Assembly (NCBI GenBank): GCA_964636865.1
Contig: CAZWVJ010000028.1
Location: 1-21,125 of the forward strand
From: B1SED10-75 sp964636865
GTDB lineage: Bacteria > Bacillota > Dethiobacteria > DTU022 > PWGO01
Length of the DNA stretch: 21,125 bases
Direction of reading: 5' to 3'
Shown: positions 1 through 7,234 of the stretch, in pieces
Layout of the letters: the number at the start of each line of letters is the position of its first letter
Numbering within the stretch: position 1 is the first letter of the stretch
The notes under the pieces: generated by a model
Told to the model about the DNA's origin: nothing
The model's input: only the letters and a program-made list of their open reading frames with translations
Database searches by the model: none
Program-made: the position numbers and the translations under genes

Positions 1-1
1 A

Positions 2-52
2 TATGTTGGCAGCAACAGTTGTGACGTAACTGCCATAGAAGTGAGCTTTTAA
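2..52 (+). CDS. C-terminal end of an upstream gene (partial)
   Basis: One frame is open from the left edge and ends at a TAA at 50-52, encoding about 16 residues that end in ...DVTAIEVSF. The Shine-Dalgarno of the next gene (AAGGAGG, 51-57) overlaps this stop, and the next ATG is at 64, as expected for two translationally coupled genes of one operon. Too little is present to assign a family. It could be a chance open frame, but the tight stop/SD/ATG arrangement favours a real gene end. Confidence 0.45.
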   Translation, partial: YVGSNSCDVTAIEVSF

Positions 53-63
53 GGAGGTAAAAA

Positions 64-654
64 ATGCAATTATTAGCTATAGTTATCTCCATATTGTATA
101 TTTTATGCTTTCGGAATATCTCTATCGGACTTGTCGCCACTTTACTAAAGGATAAAAGTGCCAAAAGAAGCGGGTTACTCACGCTAAATCCGTTAAAGTC
201 CATGAATATTGTAGGTCTCATCTTTATGTTCACCTCGGGTTTTGGCTGGAATAAGCCCATTAATGTTTATCCTCATGCGTATAATAAAAAGTGGAAGGAA
301 AGTCTTGTTTATCTATCAGGCTTTGCTTTTCATATAATATCAATAATTGTATTTGCATTGTTGCTTAAAATTTCTACAGAGAATTTACATATAATATTGA
401 ATCAGCTTGTAGTATTGAATGCAGGATTTATTGTATTCAATCTTTTCCCCATTGCGGAGACCGACTTCTTTAGGTTGCTCAAGTGCTATCTGCCAAAAAG
501 CAAAACGGTAAAATATTTATCGGCGCAAGGTGCAACCATACTCGGTATGATAGTGCTTATAAGTGTCGTGCTTAGTAGAGTAATAGGGACAGAGTATCAA
601 ATATTTACTGTCATAGATATTGTTCGTGACAGTATAATTAAAACTATTCTTTAA
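64..654 (+). CDS. Site-2-protease (M50)-like membrane protein lacking the catalytic residues
   Basis: A 196-residue protein with about five hydrophobic segments. It matches the layout of bacterial M50B site-2 proteases: the stretch around residues 34-45 (SGLLTLNPLKSM), then FGWNKPINVYP near residue 60, then a conserved membrane helix, then NLFPIAETD at 126-134. In active members residues 16-22 would read F-HExxH-A. Here they are FRNISIG, so both zinc histidines and the glutamate are gone. The later N-x-x-P-x-x-x-D-G motif keeps N126, P129 and D134 but loses the following glycine. By inference it is a catalytically dead homologue (pseudoprotease) that could bind or present membrane substrates; its role is unknown. 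The start is well supported by AAGGAGG at 51-57. It probably shares an operon with the gene ending at 52. Confidence 0.8.
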   Translation: MQLLAIVISILYILCFRNISIGLVATLLKDKSAKRSGLLTLNPLKSMNIVGLIFMFTSGFGWNKPINVYPHAYNKKWKESLVYLSGFAFHIISIIVFALLLKISTENLHIILNQLVVLNAGFIVFNLFPIAETDFFRLLKCYLPKSKTVKYLSAQGATILGMIVLISVVLSRVIGTEYQIFTVIDIVRDSIIKTIL

Positions 655-661
655 TAGTTTT

Positions 662-677
662 GTAGCAGGGGTGTAGC
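662..677. repeat. Possible remnant of the 27-bp hairpin element
   Basis: Eight bases after the stop of the M50-like gene lies GTAGCAGGGG followed at once by TGTAGC. The first ten bases match the minus-orientation form of the hairpin family found at 816, 2203, 3251, 6324 and 7266, but most of the loop and the right arm are missing. It could be a deleted copy or chance similarity. Confidence 0.3.
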
Positions 678-815
678 GAATATAATATGTAATTAAAATA
701 CATTAGGTTAACTTATAATGGAGGTGTATAATTTAAATAATAGAAATCTACTATGCCGTTTATACCGAAAGAGATATGCTGAATGAGAATGGTGATTAAA
801 ATTTAAAAAGGAGAT

Positions 816-842
816 GTAGCAGGTACCCCGTCCCCTTGCTAC
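816..842 (+). repeat. 27-bp REP-like hairpin, copy 1 (plus orientation)
   Basis: Left arm GTAGCAGG, loop TACCCCGTCCC, right arm CTTGCTAC. The arms pair over 8 bp with one G-T wobble at pair 7-21. It sits between the M50-like gene and the 83-residue ORF, just after a purine-rich AAAAAGGAG. The rest of the 655-869 gap holds no gene I can support; the longest reading frame noticed there is about 22 codons (718-786). Confidence 0.85.
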
Positions 843-869
843 TCTAAAATAAGGAAGCGAGTTGATGTT

Positions 870-1121
870 GTGTCTTACCTTCTATCAGTATTAAAAGTTT
901 TAGGATTAGGGTGGCTTATTTTGGTGGTTGCGGTACTGGTTAATATAGCTGCTCAAGCTATAGGCTGGAGAACCTGGTATGATTATTTTAACTTGATAAC
1001 GGAAATGGGCATAAAATCTGCAACTGCCTCGCTTTCGCCAATGGAGATTCTGTTTTTATTTATAATTTATCCGGGGATATTGGGATTGACAGTTTATTTG
1101 GTGTATCGGAATATTATATGA
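870..1121 (+). CDS. Small membrane protein of unknown function
   Basis: An 83-residue ORF starting at GTG (870). AAGGAAG at 851-857 is the only purine-rich site upstream, about 12 bases away, which is a little far. The protein has two strong hydrophobic segments, about residues 7-31 (VLGLGWLILVVAVLVNIAA) and 58-79, joined by an amphipathic stretch containing W34, Y37 and Y39. I do not recognise a family. It lies 27 bp after hairpin copy 1 and 19 bp before a further small ORF, so it may be the first gene of a short transcript. No conserved charged or metal-binding residues stand out. Confidence 0.6.
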   Translation: MSYLLSVLKVLGLGWLILVVAVLVNIAAQAIGWRTWYDYFNLITEMGIKSATASLSPMEILFLFIIYPGILGLTVYLVYRNII

Positions 1122-1140
1122 GTGATTGGGGAGTGTATAA

Positions 1141-1290
1141 ATGATAAAATTATATTGGGGACTCACTGAATTAGAAAGAAACGAAAAAAGGCAATTGATA
1201 ATTTTTTGGTACTGCCCGGAAAGAGCTACAGCGGTAGCACCTTACGAGCAAATAGTGGAAGATTTTCATCTATATCCCGATGTCAATTAG
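1141..1290 (+). CDS. Short hypothetical ORF, 49 residues
   Basis: ATG at 1141 follows GGGGAG (1128-1133) at a good spacing of 7 bases and lies 19 bp after the stop of the 83-residue membrane protein. It encodes a soluble 49-residue product with a tryptophan- and tyrosine-rich middle (IIFWYCPERATAV) and an acidic end. I recognise no family. The good Shine-Dalgarno and coupling argue for translation. It may instead be the truncated start of a longer gene, because a stop at 1288-1290 cuts it off and no matching frame continues. Confidence 0.4.
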   Translation: MIKLYWGLTELERNEKRQLIIFWYCPERATAVAPYEQIVEDFHLYPDVN

Positions 1291-1376
1291 GTAACCCCTT
1301 ATTGTTGAATACGGTTAAAAATTTGACGGCCATTATCCAGTGGAAAAAAATAATAAATCTAAAGGGGGAAATTAGA

Positions 1377-2192
1377 ATGTTTAAGGAAGATGTTATTACT
1401 TCAAAAACGCATAATGTTATAGGGACAGGAGTGTCAGCATTAAATAAAGACTCTGATAGTCTTTCTGTGATTGCCGAAGGAGAACATGCCATAGCCTATA
1501 CTGATATTTGTGGCCGCGTGTATGTTGTAGGCCTAAATTACTATGGTGAATGCAATACGAAAAAATGGGGCGGTATAATTGAGGTAGGATTGGGCCCTTT
1601 TCATACTGTCGGTTTGCGCGAAGACGGCAGAGTTTTAGCGGTAGGCGATGATTTATTTGGAAAATGTGATACGGAAGATTGGGAGAACGTCTTTTCTATA
1701 TCTGTTGGCGGCATGCACACGGTGGGTTTGTGTGAAGACGGAACGGTGTTAGCTACCGGCATGCATGAATATGGACAATGCGATACAGAGGATTGGAGAG
1801 ATATCTGTCTTATTGCAGCTGGAGGTTTGTACACTGCCGGATTACGCAGGGACGGAACCGTGGTCACAACAATGCAAGATGAGAATGATGGTGAGGAAAT
1901 TTCTAGCTGGAAAAACATTAAAAAGATAGTTGCCGGAGGGAGTCATTTAGTCGGCCTTTGCGAAAATGGAAGGGTAGTAGCTGCAGGAGGTAATGCTTAT
2001 GGCCAATGCGAAACATCAGATTGGGAGGGGATAGTTTCCATAGCTGCCGGGGATTGCCATACTGTTGGGCTAAAAGAAAACGGTGAAGTAGTTGCTGTAG
2101 GCAAAAATGACCACGGGCAATGTGATGTAAATAACTGGGGTAAAATCGAGGCAATCAACGCCGTAAACAATTCTACTTATGCTTATTATTAA
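1377..2192 (+). CDS. RCC1-type beta-propeller protein
   Basis: A 271-residue protein. The frame is open from 1206, but ATG 1377 has a strong Shine-Dalgarno (AAAGGGGGAA, 1361-1370) and the upstream codons carry no family similarity, so I start here. From about residue 40 there are six repeats of roughly 50 residues with the pattern HTVGL..dG.V.A.G....GqC.t..W, the bacterial form of RCC1/ATS1 propeller blades. Repeat 4 is degenerate: it reads VVTTMQDENDGEE where the others have V.A.G....GQC. No signal peptide is visible, so the product is probably cytoplasmic. RCC1-like propellers in Clostridia are of unknown function and usually assumed to bind proteins. Hairpin copy 2 begins 10 bp after the stop. 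Confidence 0.85.
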   Translation: MFKEDVITSKTHNVIGTGVSALNKDSDSLSVIAEGEHAIAYTDICGRVYVVGLNYYGECNTKKWGGIIEVGLGPFHTVGLREDGRVLAVGDDLFGKCDTEDWENVFSISVGGMHTVGLCEDGTVLATGMHEYGQCDTEDWRDICLIAAGGLYTAGLRRDGTVVTTMQDENDGEEISSWKNIKKIVAGGSHLVGLCENGRVVAAGGNAYGQCETSDWEGIVSIAAGDCHTVGLKENGEVVAVGKNDHGQCDVNNWGKIEAINAVNNSTYAYY

Positions 2193-2202
2193 GCACAGCC
2201 AT

Positions 2203-2229
2203 GTAGCAGGGGGACGGGGTACCTGCTAC
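2203..2229 (-). repeat. 27-bp REP-like hairpin, copy 2 (minus orientation)
   Basis: Perfect 8-bp arms GTAGCAGG / CCTGCTAC around GGGACGGGGTA. Its reverse complement is identical over all 27 bp to copy 3. A run of six A's follows and then a second GTAGC (2236-2240), which could pair with the right arm in a competing small hairpin. It lies 10 bp after the RCC1 gene. Confidence 0.85.
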
Positions 2230-2589
2230 AAAAAAGTAGCGTTTTAGAATAATCAAATTAAAAGGAAATCTGGCCAACCGAATGCGGATTTATCTTGCTG
2301 TTTTTTGTTTATTCCATGTAAGCAAGGCATAATGCCAGCGGGAAGAATATATAGTTAAATTATAGAATGCCGAACATGTAAAGCAAATGTATAATGTGTA
2401 TCTGGTGATAAAGTAATGTCAATTTCCCGAGTTCTGTTGATCAATCTTAACAATCCAGAAACGCCGGTGTTTTAACTCTACCTGATTCAGCAAATGACAT
2501 CTAAAAGGGTATCTGTGTTTAGGGGTGCGATTGTTTTGGTTTTTTAATCGACAACGAACTTAGGTATAGATAAAGGCTGGATTAATGAT
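2230..2589. other. Intergenic stretch without a recognisable gene
   Basis: About 360 bp between the RCC1 hairpin and the acetyltransferase. All frames I followed are interrupted by stops. It is AT-rich with a few short inverted repeats, such as TTGATCAA near 2438 and CGATT/AATCG around the T-rich run at 2528-2550. I see no gene, RNA or convincing promoter here. Confidence 0.5.
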
Positions 2590-3234
2590 ATGCGGAAAGT
2601 GGAAGTAAGAAAAATGAAACCGGATGACAAAGAATCTATAAGGCAGATATGTTGTGAAACTGGTTTTGGCGGCAAGCATATCGGGGCGGTATTTAGCGAT
2701 GAGGTGATGTTTGCAGATATGGTTACGCTCTACTATACCGATTACGAACCACAATCTGCTTTTGTGGCCGGGTTTGAGGGGGAAACTGTCGGCTATCTCA
2801 CCGGTTGCCTTGATACTCGTAGCTACAACCATGTAATGAAGAGCAAGATTGTACCGCGGATATTGCTCAATATCATAAGACGTCAGTACTGCCTAAATAA
2901 AAAAAACAGACGTTATCTAAAAGAAGTTATCAGTCACTTATTAAAAGGAAAAATAGATTTGCCACTGGAAAACTATCCTGCCCACCTACATATAAATATC
3001 AGGGACGGCTTCAGAGGTTATGGGATTGGCCGGGAGCTGATAAGCCGTTACTTAATATACCTTTCGGATAATAATATTAAGGGAGTTCATCTGGTTACAA
3101 CCTCACTACACCAGGATTCTCTTTCCTTTTATGAGAAGTTGGGCTTTGAAATTTATGCCCGGTCAGAGACATACTCATTAGGTAACCGGGAGATTTATGA
3201 TTTAATATATGTGAGAAGTGTTAATGGCCAATAA
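2590..3234 (+). CDS. GNAT-family N-acetyltransferase
   Basis: A 214-residue acetyl-CoA-dependent acetyltransferase. The N-terminus VEVRKMKPDDKESIRQI is the first strand and helix of the GNAT fold, which supports ATG 2590 although only a weak AAGG precedes it. Motif A is clear near residues 140-155: NIRDGFRGYGIGRELISRYL holds the R-G-x-G-x-G pyrophosphate-binding loop. Motif B follows as SLSFYEKLGFEIYAR. An insertion of about 55 basic residues (85-135) between the central strands is longer than in minimal GNATs and may form the substrate cap. The substrate is unknown. It appears monocistronic, flanked by hairpin copies 2 and 3. Confidence 0.85.
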   Translation: MRKVEVRKMKPDDKESIRQICCETGFGGKHIGAVFSDEVMFADMVTLYYTDYEPQSAFVAGFEGETVGYLTGCLDTRSYNHVMKSKIVPRILLNIIRRQYCLNKKNRRYLKEVISHLLKGKIDLPLENYPAHLHINIRDGFRGYGIGRELISRYLIYLSDNNIKGVHLVTTSLHQDSLSFYEKLGFEIYARSETYSLGNREIYDLIYVRSVNGQ

Positions 3235-3250
3235 CCTTCCAGGAATTGAT

Positions 3251-3277
3251 GTAGCAGGTACCCCGTCCCCCTGCTAC
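3251..3277 (+). repeat. 27-bp REP-like hairpin, copy 3 (plus orientation)
   Basis: Arms GTAGCAGG / CCTGCTAC pair perfectly over 8 bp around TACCCCGTCCC. It starts 16 bp after the acetyltransferase stop. With copy 4 (minus orientation, 6324) it brackets the large surface-protein gene as an inverted pair. Confidence 0.85.
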
Positions 3278-3390
3278 TTAATTATGAATTTTTGCAGGAA
3301 ATATAACGGAAAAAATAGAACGTTTAATTTAAATATTCATATTTTAAAAATATAACCATTGGACTTTTAAAATAATTTTGTTGTGCCGTG

Positions 3391-3427
3391 AAAAGAAACT
3401 GGAATGGATGTTTCTTTTTGTTTTTTC
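3391..3427 (+). terminator. AT-rich hairpin with T-run in the leader of the surface-protein gene
   Basis: AAAAGAAAC (3391-3399) and GTTTCTTTT (3410-3418) form a perfect 9-bp stem with a 10-base loop, followed by TTGTTTTTT. It could terminate transcripts from the acetyltransferase or act as an attenuator 54 bp ahead of the surface-protein start. GC content in the stem is low, so efficiency is doubtful, and I recognise no known riboswitch upstream. Confidence 0.35.
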
Positions 3428-3480
3428 CGGAGGGAGAAAGTTGCATCCCCTCAAAAAACTTATTTTTTGGAGGTGCCAAA

Positions 3481-6327
3481 ATGAACTTAATGGGAATTTC
3501 TAAAGCGAGGATAAGTCTGATTATGGTGTTGGTGTTTGTCGCATCCCTAGCGCTGCCGGCAATGCCGGCGGGGGAAATGGCGCAGACGGCGGGTGATGTG
3601 GTAGAGATCCCGGATGAAAATTTGGAGGAAGCCATAAGGGACCAGCTGGGTATACCCACGGGAGATATTACGGAAGAGGACATGGAGGGGTTGACGTATT
3701 TAACTGCTTCACATGAAGATATTGAGGAGCTAACAGGATTGGAGTATGCAGTAAACCTGGAAAGGCTTAGTTTCTGGAGCAACGAAATAAGCGACATAAA
3801 TGCGCTGTCAGGCCTGGAAAACCTGGAGGTGCTCAGGCTTAGTGACAACGAAATAAGCAACCTAAGTGCGTTGTCGGGCCTGGAGAACCTGCAGGAGCTT
3901 GAACTTAATAACAACGTGATAAGCGAGCTAAGTGAATTGTCGGGTTTGGAAAGCCTGGAGGTGCTTAAACTTAGTGATAATGAAATAAGCGAATTAAGTG
4001 CACTGTCAGGCTTGGTGAACCTGCAAAGGCTTGAGCTTAAAAGCAATGAGATAAGCGATCTTAGTGAGCTTTCGGGGCTGGAGAACCTGGAGGTGCTTAG
4101 GCTTAGTGACAACGAAATAAGCAAAATAAGTGCGCTGTCGGGCCTGGAAAAGCTGCAGAGGCTTTGGCTTAATAGCAATAAGATAAGCGATCTAGGGGCT
4201 CTGTCGGGACTTAAAAACCTGCGGAGGCTTGAACTTAACAGCAATGAAATAAGCGATCTTAGTGCGCTGTCGGAACTGGAAAACCTAAAAATGCTTGTGC
4301 TCGGAGATAATGCTTTAAAGGGGCAAGAATTATTTTCAGAACTGCAGCAACTTGCCAGCTGGGAAAGCTTGACTGGACTTGGGTTATCAAATAGTGATAT
4401 AAGCGATTTGGAACCGCTGTCAGGAATGGATAACTTTAGAAGTCTTTTTCTTGATGCCAATGAAATAAACGACCTAAGTGCGCTGTCGGATTTGGGAAAC
4501 CTGCTGAGTCTTTTTCTTGATGACAACGAGATAAGCGATCTAAGTGGGGTGTCAGACCTGGAGAATTTGGAGACACTTAGTCTTAGTAGCAACAAAATAA
4601 GAGACATAAGTGCGCTCAGTGACCTGGCGGTGGGATATCTTTATCTTCAAGAAAACTACATCGACATCAGTGAAGGCAGTGAAGCCATGGAAATCATTAA
4701 TGAGCTTATTGAGCAGGGAGTTTATGTAGAGTATGAGCCGCAGAACACTTTAAGAATTGAAACCGGCCGCTATTCCGGAGCTCACCGTTACGAAACGGCT
4801 GTAGAAATAAGCCAGGCTTCTTTTCCCGATCAAGCTGAGGCGGTAGTTCTTGCCCGGGGTGATGATTTTCCCGATGCCTTAGCCGGGGTTCCCTTGGCCT
4901 ATGCAAAGGGCGGACCGCTCCTTCTTGCCCGTTCAGATGAGTTGCCCGAAGAAACTGCCGATGAAATCGATCGCCTCCTGACGGAAGGTGACAGCGTCTA
5001 CGTCCTGGGCGGCGAGGCAGCTGTTTCGGAAGAGGTGGCCGAGGAACTGGATGCAATGGACTATGAGGTGGAGAGACTTGAAGGTGAAGGCCGCTTTGAT
5101 ACGGCAGTTAAAATTGCAGAAGAAATTACCGGTAACCCCGAGGAGGTTTTTCTCACCACGGGCCTGGAATTCCCCGATGCGGTGGCTGCATCCGGCCCTG
5201 CTGCTATGAAAGGAGCACCTATTTTGCTAACTAGTCCGGATGAGCTGAGTGAAGATACCGAAAGATATCTTGCAGATAACGAGGAAAGCATTGAAGACAT
5301 ACATGTTATCGGCGGCGAGGCTGCGGTGAGTGATGGTGTTAAGGAAGAGGCCGGTGGCACTGACAGGGTTTCCGGAGCAGGTCGCTGGGAAACCGGCAAG
5401 GCCATTGCTGAAACGTTTTTCGAGGCTCCGGAGAAAGCCACCCTGGCTACGGGCCTGGAGTTCCCAGATGCCTTAGCCGGCGGCGTATATGCTGCCCTCA
5501 ATAATGCTCCGGTGCTTTTGAGTGCCCGTTATAAACTGCCGGATGAAATAAAGGACTACTTCACTGTGGAAGAATTTATAAAGGAAGTTTCTGTCTTCGG
5601 TGGTGATGGAGCGGTATCTGATAATATTCTGTGGGCGATAGAGTCTATAGATTTTGTTGGTGATCGGATCGAGTACGGAAATGAATTAGAAATGGGGGGA
5701 GAAATCATCAAAGTGTTAGACGAAGAAAATCAGGTGATTTTTGAATTCTTCCACGAAGAATTTGTTGATTGGGCCGAAGACCACTGGGAAGAAATTTTCG
5801 AGGAGATTCCCGCTTTCCATGAGGAATACCTCGTTTACCCGGAAGATCTGAATCCTTTTTTTGATGAGACAGCGTCCCTTTCTCCATGTGGGACCAAGTT
5901 TGCCTTTTCCATACATGACTACTATACCGCTACGCGTATGTCCTTTGTAGGGATAGTTAATTTGCAGAACGGGGAGATAGATTTGGTAGATCAGGAAAAT
6001 CGGGGTAAGATAGATAAATTTTACTGGTCTCCCGGTGAGGATTATTTGTCTTATGCCCTTGACGCCGCGGAAGGAGAAAGGTATTTCCTTTCCAACGATA
6101 ACGTGGGACAAATGACTAAAGAATTTACTTTTTCCGAGGAGGAACTCCGTGAAGCTTTAAACGCTGGAGAGTATTCTTATTTTCACCCCGATTTTAGAGA
6201 GTTGTCTTGGAGGGAAGACGGTAACAGGTTGGAATTCACTTCAAATGCACCCCAAGAAAAAGAAGCAGAAGCCATATTTTGGAGCGTGGATCCCCATGGG
6301 GAAGATTTAACTAAAGAAGACATGTAG
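3481..6327 (+). CDS. Secreted cell-wall-bound LRR surface protein with CWB2 repeats
   Basis: A 948-residue surface protein. The frame opens at 3388, but ATG 3481 has GGAGGTG at 3469-3475 and begins a signal peptide (ISLIMVLVFVASLALPAMPA), so I start there. Residues about 70-405 are some 15 leucine-rich repeats of 22 residues (L..L.LsdNeISdLsaLsgLen), the internalin/SDS22 type used for protein binding. Residues about 425-725 are three cell-wall-binding type 2 repeats (PF04122), each with an R.eTA opening and a FPDA(L/V)A motif; in Clostridia these attach proteins non-covalently to wall polymers. Residues 725-948 are very acidic, with PD40/TolB-like strands (LSPCGTKFAFS, WSPGEDYLSYA, LSWREDGNRLEFTS). 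The TAG stop lies inside hairpin copy 4. It is likely an adhesin or sensor; the target is unknown. Confidence 0.9.
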   Translation: MNLMGISKARISLIMVLVFVASLALPAMPAGEMAQTAGDVVEIPDENLEEAIRDQLGIPTGDITEEDMEGLTYLTASHEDIEELTGLEYAVNLERLSFWSNEISDINALSGLENLEVLRLSDNEISNLSALSGLENLQELELNNNVISELSELSGLESLEVLKLSDNEISELSALSGLVNLQRLELKSNEISDLSELSGLENLEVLRLSDNEISKISALSGLEKLQRLWLNSNKISDLGALSGLKNLRRLELNSNEISDLSALSELENLKMLVLGDNALKGQELFSELQQLASWESLTGLGLSNSDISDLEPLSGMDNFRSLFLDANEINDLSALSDLGNLLSLFLDDNEISDLSGVSDLENLETLSLSSNKIRDISALSDLAVGYLYLQENYIDISEGSEAMEIINELIEQGVYVEYEPQNTLRIETGRYSGAHRYETAVEISQASFPDQAEAVVLARGDDFPDALAGVPLAYAKGGPLLLARSDELPEETADEIDRLLTEGDSVYVLGGEAAVSEEVAEELDAMDYEVERLEGEGRFDTAVKIAEEITGNPEEVFLTTGLEFPDAVAASGPAAMKGAPILLTSPDELSEDTERYLADNEESIEDIHVIGGEAAVSDGVKEEAGGTDRVSGAGRWETGKAIAETFFEAPEKATLATGLEFPDALAGGVYAALNNAPVLLSARYKLPDEIKDYFTVEEFIKEVSVFGGDGAVSDNILWAIESIDFVGDRIEYGNELEMGGEIIKVLDEENQVIFEFFHEEFVDWAEDHWEEIFEEIPAFHEEYLVYPEDLNPFFDETASLSPCGTKFAFSIHDYYTATRMSFVGIVNLQNGEIDLVDQENRGKIDKFYWSPGEDYLSYALDAAEGERYFLSNDNVGQMTKEFTFSEEELREALNAGEYSYFHPDFRELSWREDGNRLEFTSNAPQEKEAEAIFWSVDPHGEDLTKEDM
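3823..4284 (+). repeat. 44-codon higher-order repeat inside the LRR region
   Basis: The 66-bp LRR units alternate between two subtypes. Units starting at 3823, 3955 and 4087 read LEVL(R/K)LSDNEIS; units starting at 3889, 4021 and 4153 read LQ(E/R)L.L..N.IS. This gives three consecutive 132-bp dimers (3823-3954, 3955-4086, 4087-4218) plus one further unit to 4284. The pattern indicates growth by duplication of two-repeat blocks. Confidence 0.8.
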
Positions 6328-6350
6328 CAAGGGGACGGGGTACTTGCTAC
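6324..6350 (-). repeat. 27-bp REP-like hairpin, copy 4 (minus orientation), containing a stop codon
   Basis: Arms GTAGCAAG / CTTGCTAC pair perfectly around GGGACGGGGTA. Pair 7-21 is A-T here against G-C in copies 2 and 3, a compensatory change. Bases 6325-6327 (TAG) are the stop codon of the surface-protein gene. The copy lies 70 bp downstream of the RAYT gene's stop. Confidence 0.9.
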
Positions 6351-6365
6351 ACTCCTTTTTTTTTT
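6324..6365 (+). terminator. Probable intrinsic terminator made from hairpin copy 4
   Basis: The 8-bp hairpin (6324-6350) is followed by CACTCC and then ten consecutive T's (6356-6365). The gap between stem and T-run is 5 bases, slightly long for an intrinsic terminator. No other terminator candidate follows the surface-protein gene. Confidence 0.5.
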
Positions 6366-6420
6366 AACATTTTATTATCAATCCCTTCCGGGATTAAGAT
6401 GGGTAAAAATTTCTTTTAAA

Positions 6421-7182
6421 CTATATTCTCCAAATTACACCTGTTGATATTCCAGTTAATCTGGATAACTGTCTCGTTGATACACCATCAATTTTCAATA
6501 TTTCTTTTAAAAGAGTGGTCATTTTATCACGAGGCTCATTTTTAATCATAGCTGCTTTTATTTTAAAATCTCTTTCTATTATCATATCAAGCTCTTCATC
6601 GGATATATTTGACCCGTTATCTTTTATTTCCAGACAGTTATCATCATTTTCAGTCTGATTAAATCTCTTAAACTGTTCAATGGCTTCATTTTTATTATCG
6701 CTAAAAATACTAAGGATAAATGAGGTATCGGTTATCCCGTTGCCTTTCAGATAATCGTTGTAACTACTCCAAAAATAATCATCAAAATTTGTTACTATTC
6801 CTGCCTTAAGCGGATTCTGATGAATATATCTGGTGACCGTTAATAAATATAAATCGCTTTCTACCGGTTCACTTTTAAAGCGATCCTGAAATAGATTGCC
6901 TATGCGGTCATATTTTTGGTTATACCAGTATACATAGCTACCTGAAATTCGCCGCATTACCTGCTCCAAAGGTTCTTCACCAATCTTGATCAAGAGATGC
7001 ACGTGATTACTCATAAGGCAGTAAGCATAAATAAGATAGCCACAAATTGCTTGATAACGTTTAAGAGTGCTTAGTAATCTTTTTCTGTCTTCATCATCTC
7101 CAAAAACAGACTGCCTGTTAATGCCCCGCAAAATAATATGATAGATTCCAGTTTCACTTTTGACTCTCGGATTTCTCGGCAT
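6421..7182 (-). CDS. REP-associated tyrosine transposase (RAYT, Y1/IS200-like)
   Basis: A 253-residue Y1 HUH transposase-family protein. YHIILRGINRQSVF (14-27) is the family's opening motif. H60-V61-H62 in MSNHVHLL is the metal-binding HUH. The tyrosine cluster in SYVYWYNQKYDRIGNLFQ (82-99) supplies the nucleophile, probably Y87. The pattern Y-N-x-x-x-x-R-x-G-x-L-F, then YIHQNPLKAGIV near 118-130, matches RAYT proteins rather than compact IS200 transposases. A C-terminal extension ends in a helix-turn-helix-like STRQLSRLTGISTG. The start is supported by AAGGGGGTG just upstream. In the known systems RAYTs cut and join REP hairpins in single-stranded DNA; the flanking 27-bp hairpins here fit that role. 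It has no inverted terminal repeats of a normal IS. All core residues are present, so it is probably active. Confidence 0.9.
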   Translation of the reverse strand: MPRNPRVKSETGIYHIILRGINRQSVFGDDEDRKRLLSTLKRYQAICGYLIYAYCLMSNHVHLLIKIGEEPLEQVMRRISGSYVYWYNQKYDRIGNLFQDRFKSEPVESDLYLLTVTRYIHQNPLKAGIVTNFDDYFWSSYNDYLKGNGITDTSFILSIFSDNKNEAIEQFKRFNQTENDDNCLEIKDNGSNISDEELDMIIERDFKIKAAMIKNEPRDKMTTLLKEILKIDGVSTRQLSRLTGISTGVIWRI

Positions 7183-7205
7183 TTTAACACCCCCTTGTTT
7201 TATAA

Positions 7206-7234
7206 ATAATATACTACTTTTTATATTATAGCAA
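7206..7234 (-). promoter_or_regulatory. Predicted promoter of the RAYT gene
   Basis: On the minus strand, TTGCTA (7229-7234) and TATTAT (7206-7211) are separated by exactly 17 bp, 24 bp upstream of the ATG at 7182. The -35 hexamer coincides with the arm of the degenerate hairpin copy at 7228-7254. Confidence 0.5.

Noticed and set aside
1206..1376. 57-residue extension of the RCC1 protein
   Set aside because: It overlaps the 49-residue ORF, shows no propeller similarity, and ATG 1377 has a strong Shine-Dalgarno.
3324..4607. 427-codon open frame on the minus strand, serine/leucine-rich
   Set aside because: It is the antisense shadow of the LRR repeats; the periodic LSSS-type product simply mirrors the 66-bp repeat, while the plus strand has signal peptide, Shine-Dalgarno and known domains.
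6380..6395. AATCCC-TTCC-GGGATT hairpin as the RAYT terminator
   Set aside because: It forms a neat 6-bp stem, but no T-run follows on the minus strand; too weak to call.
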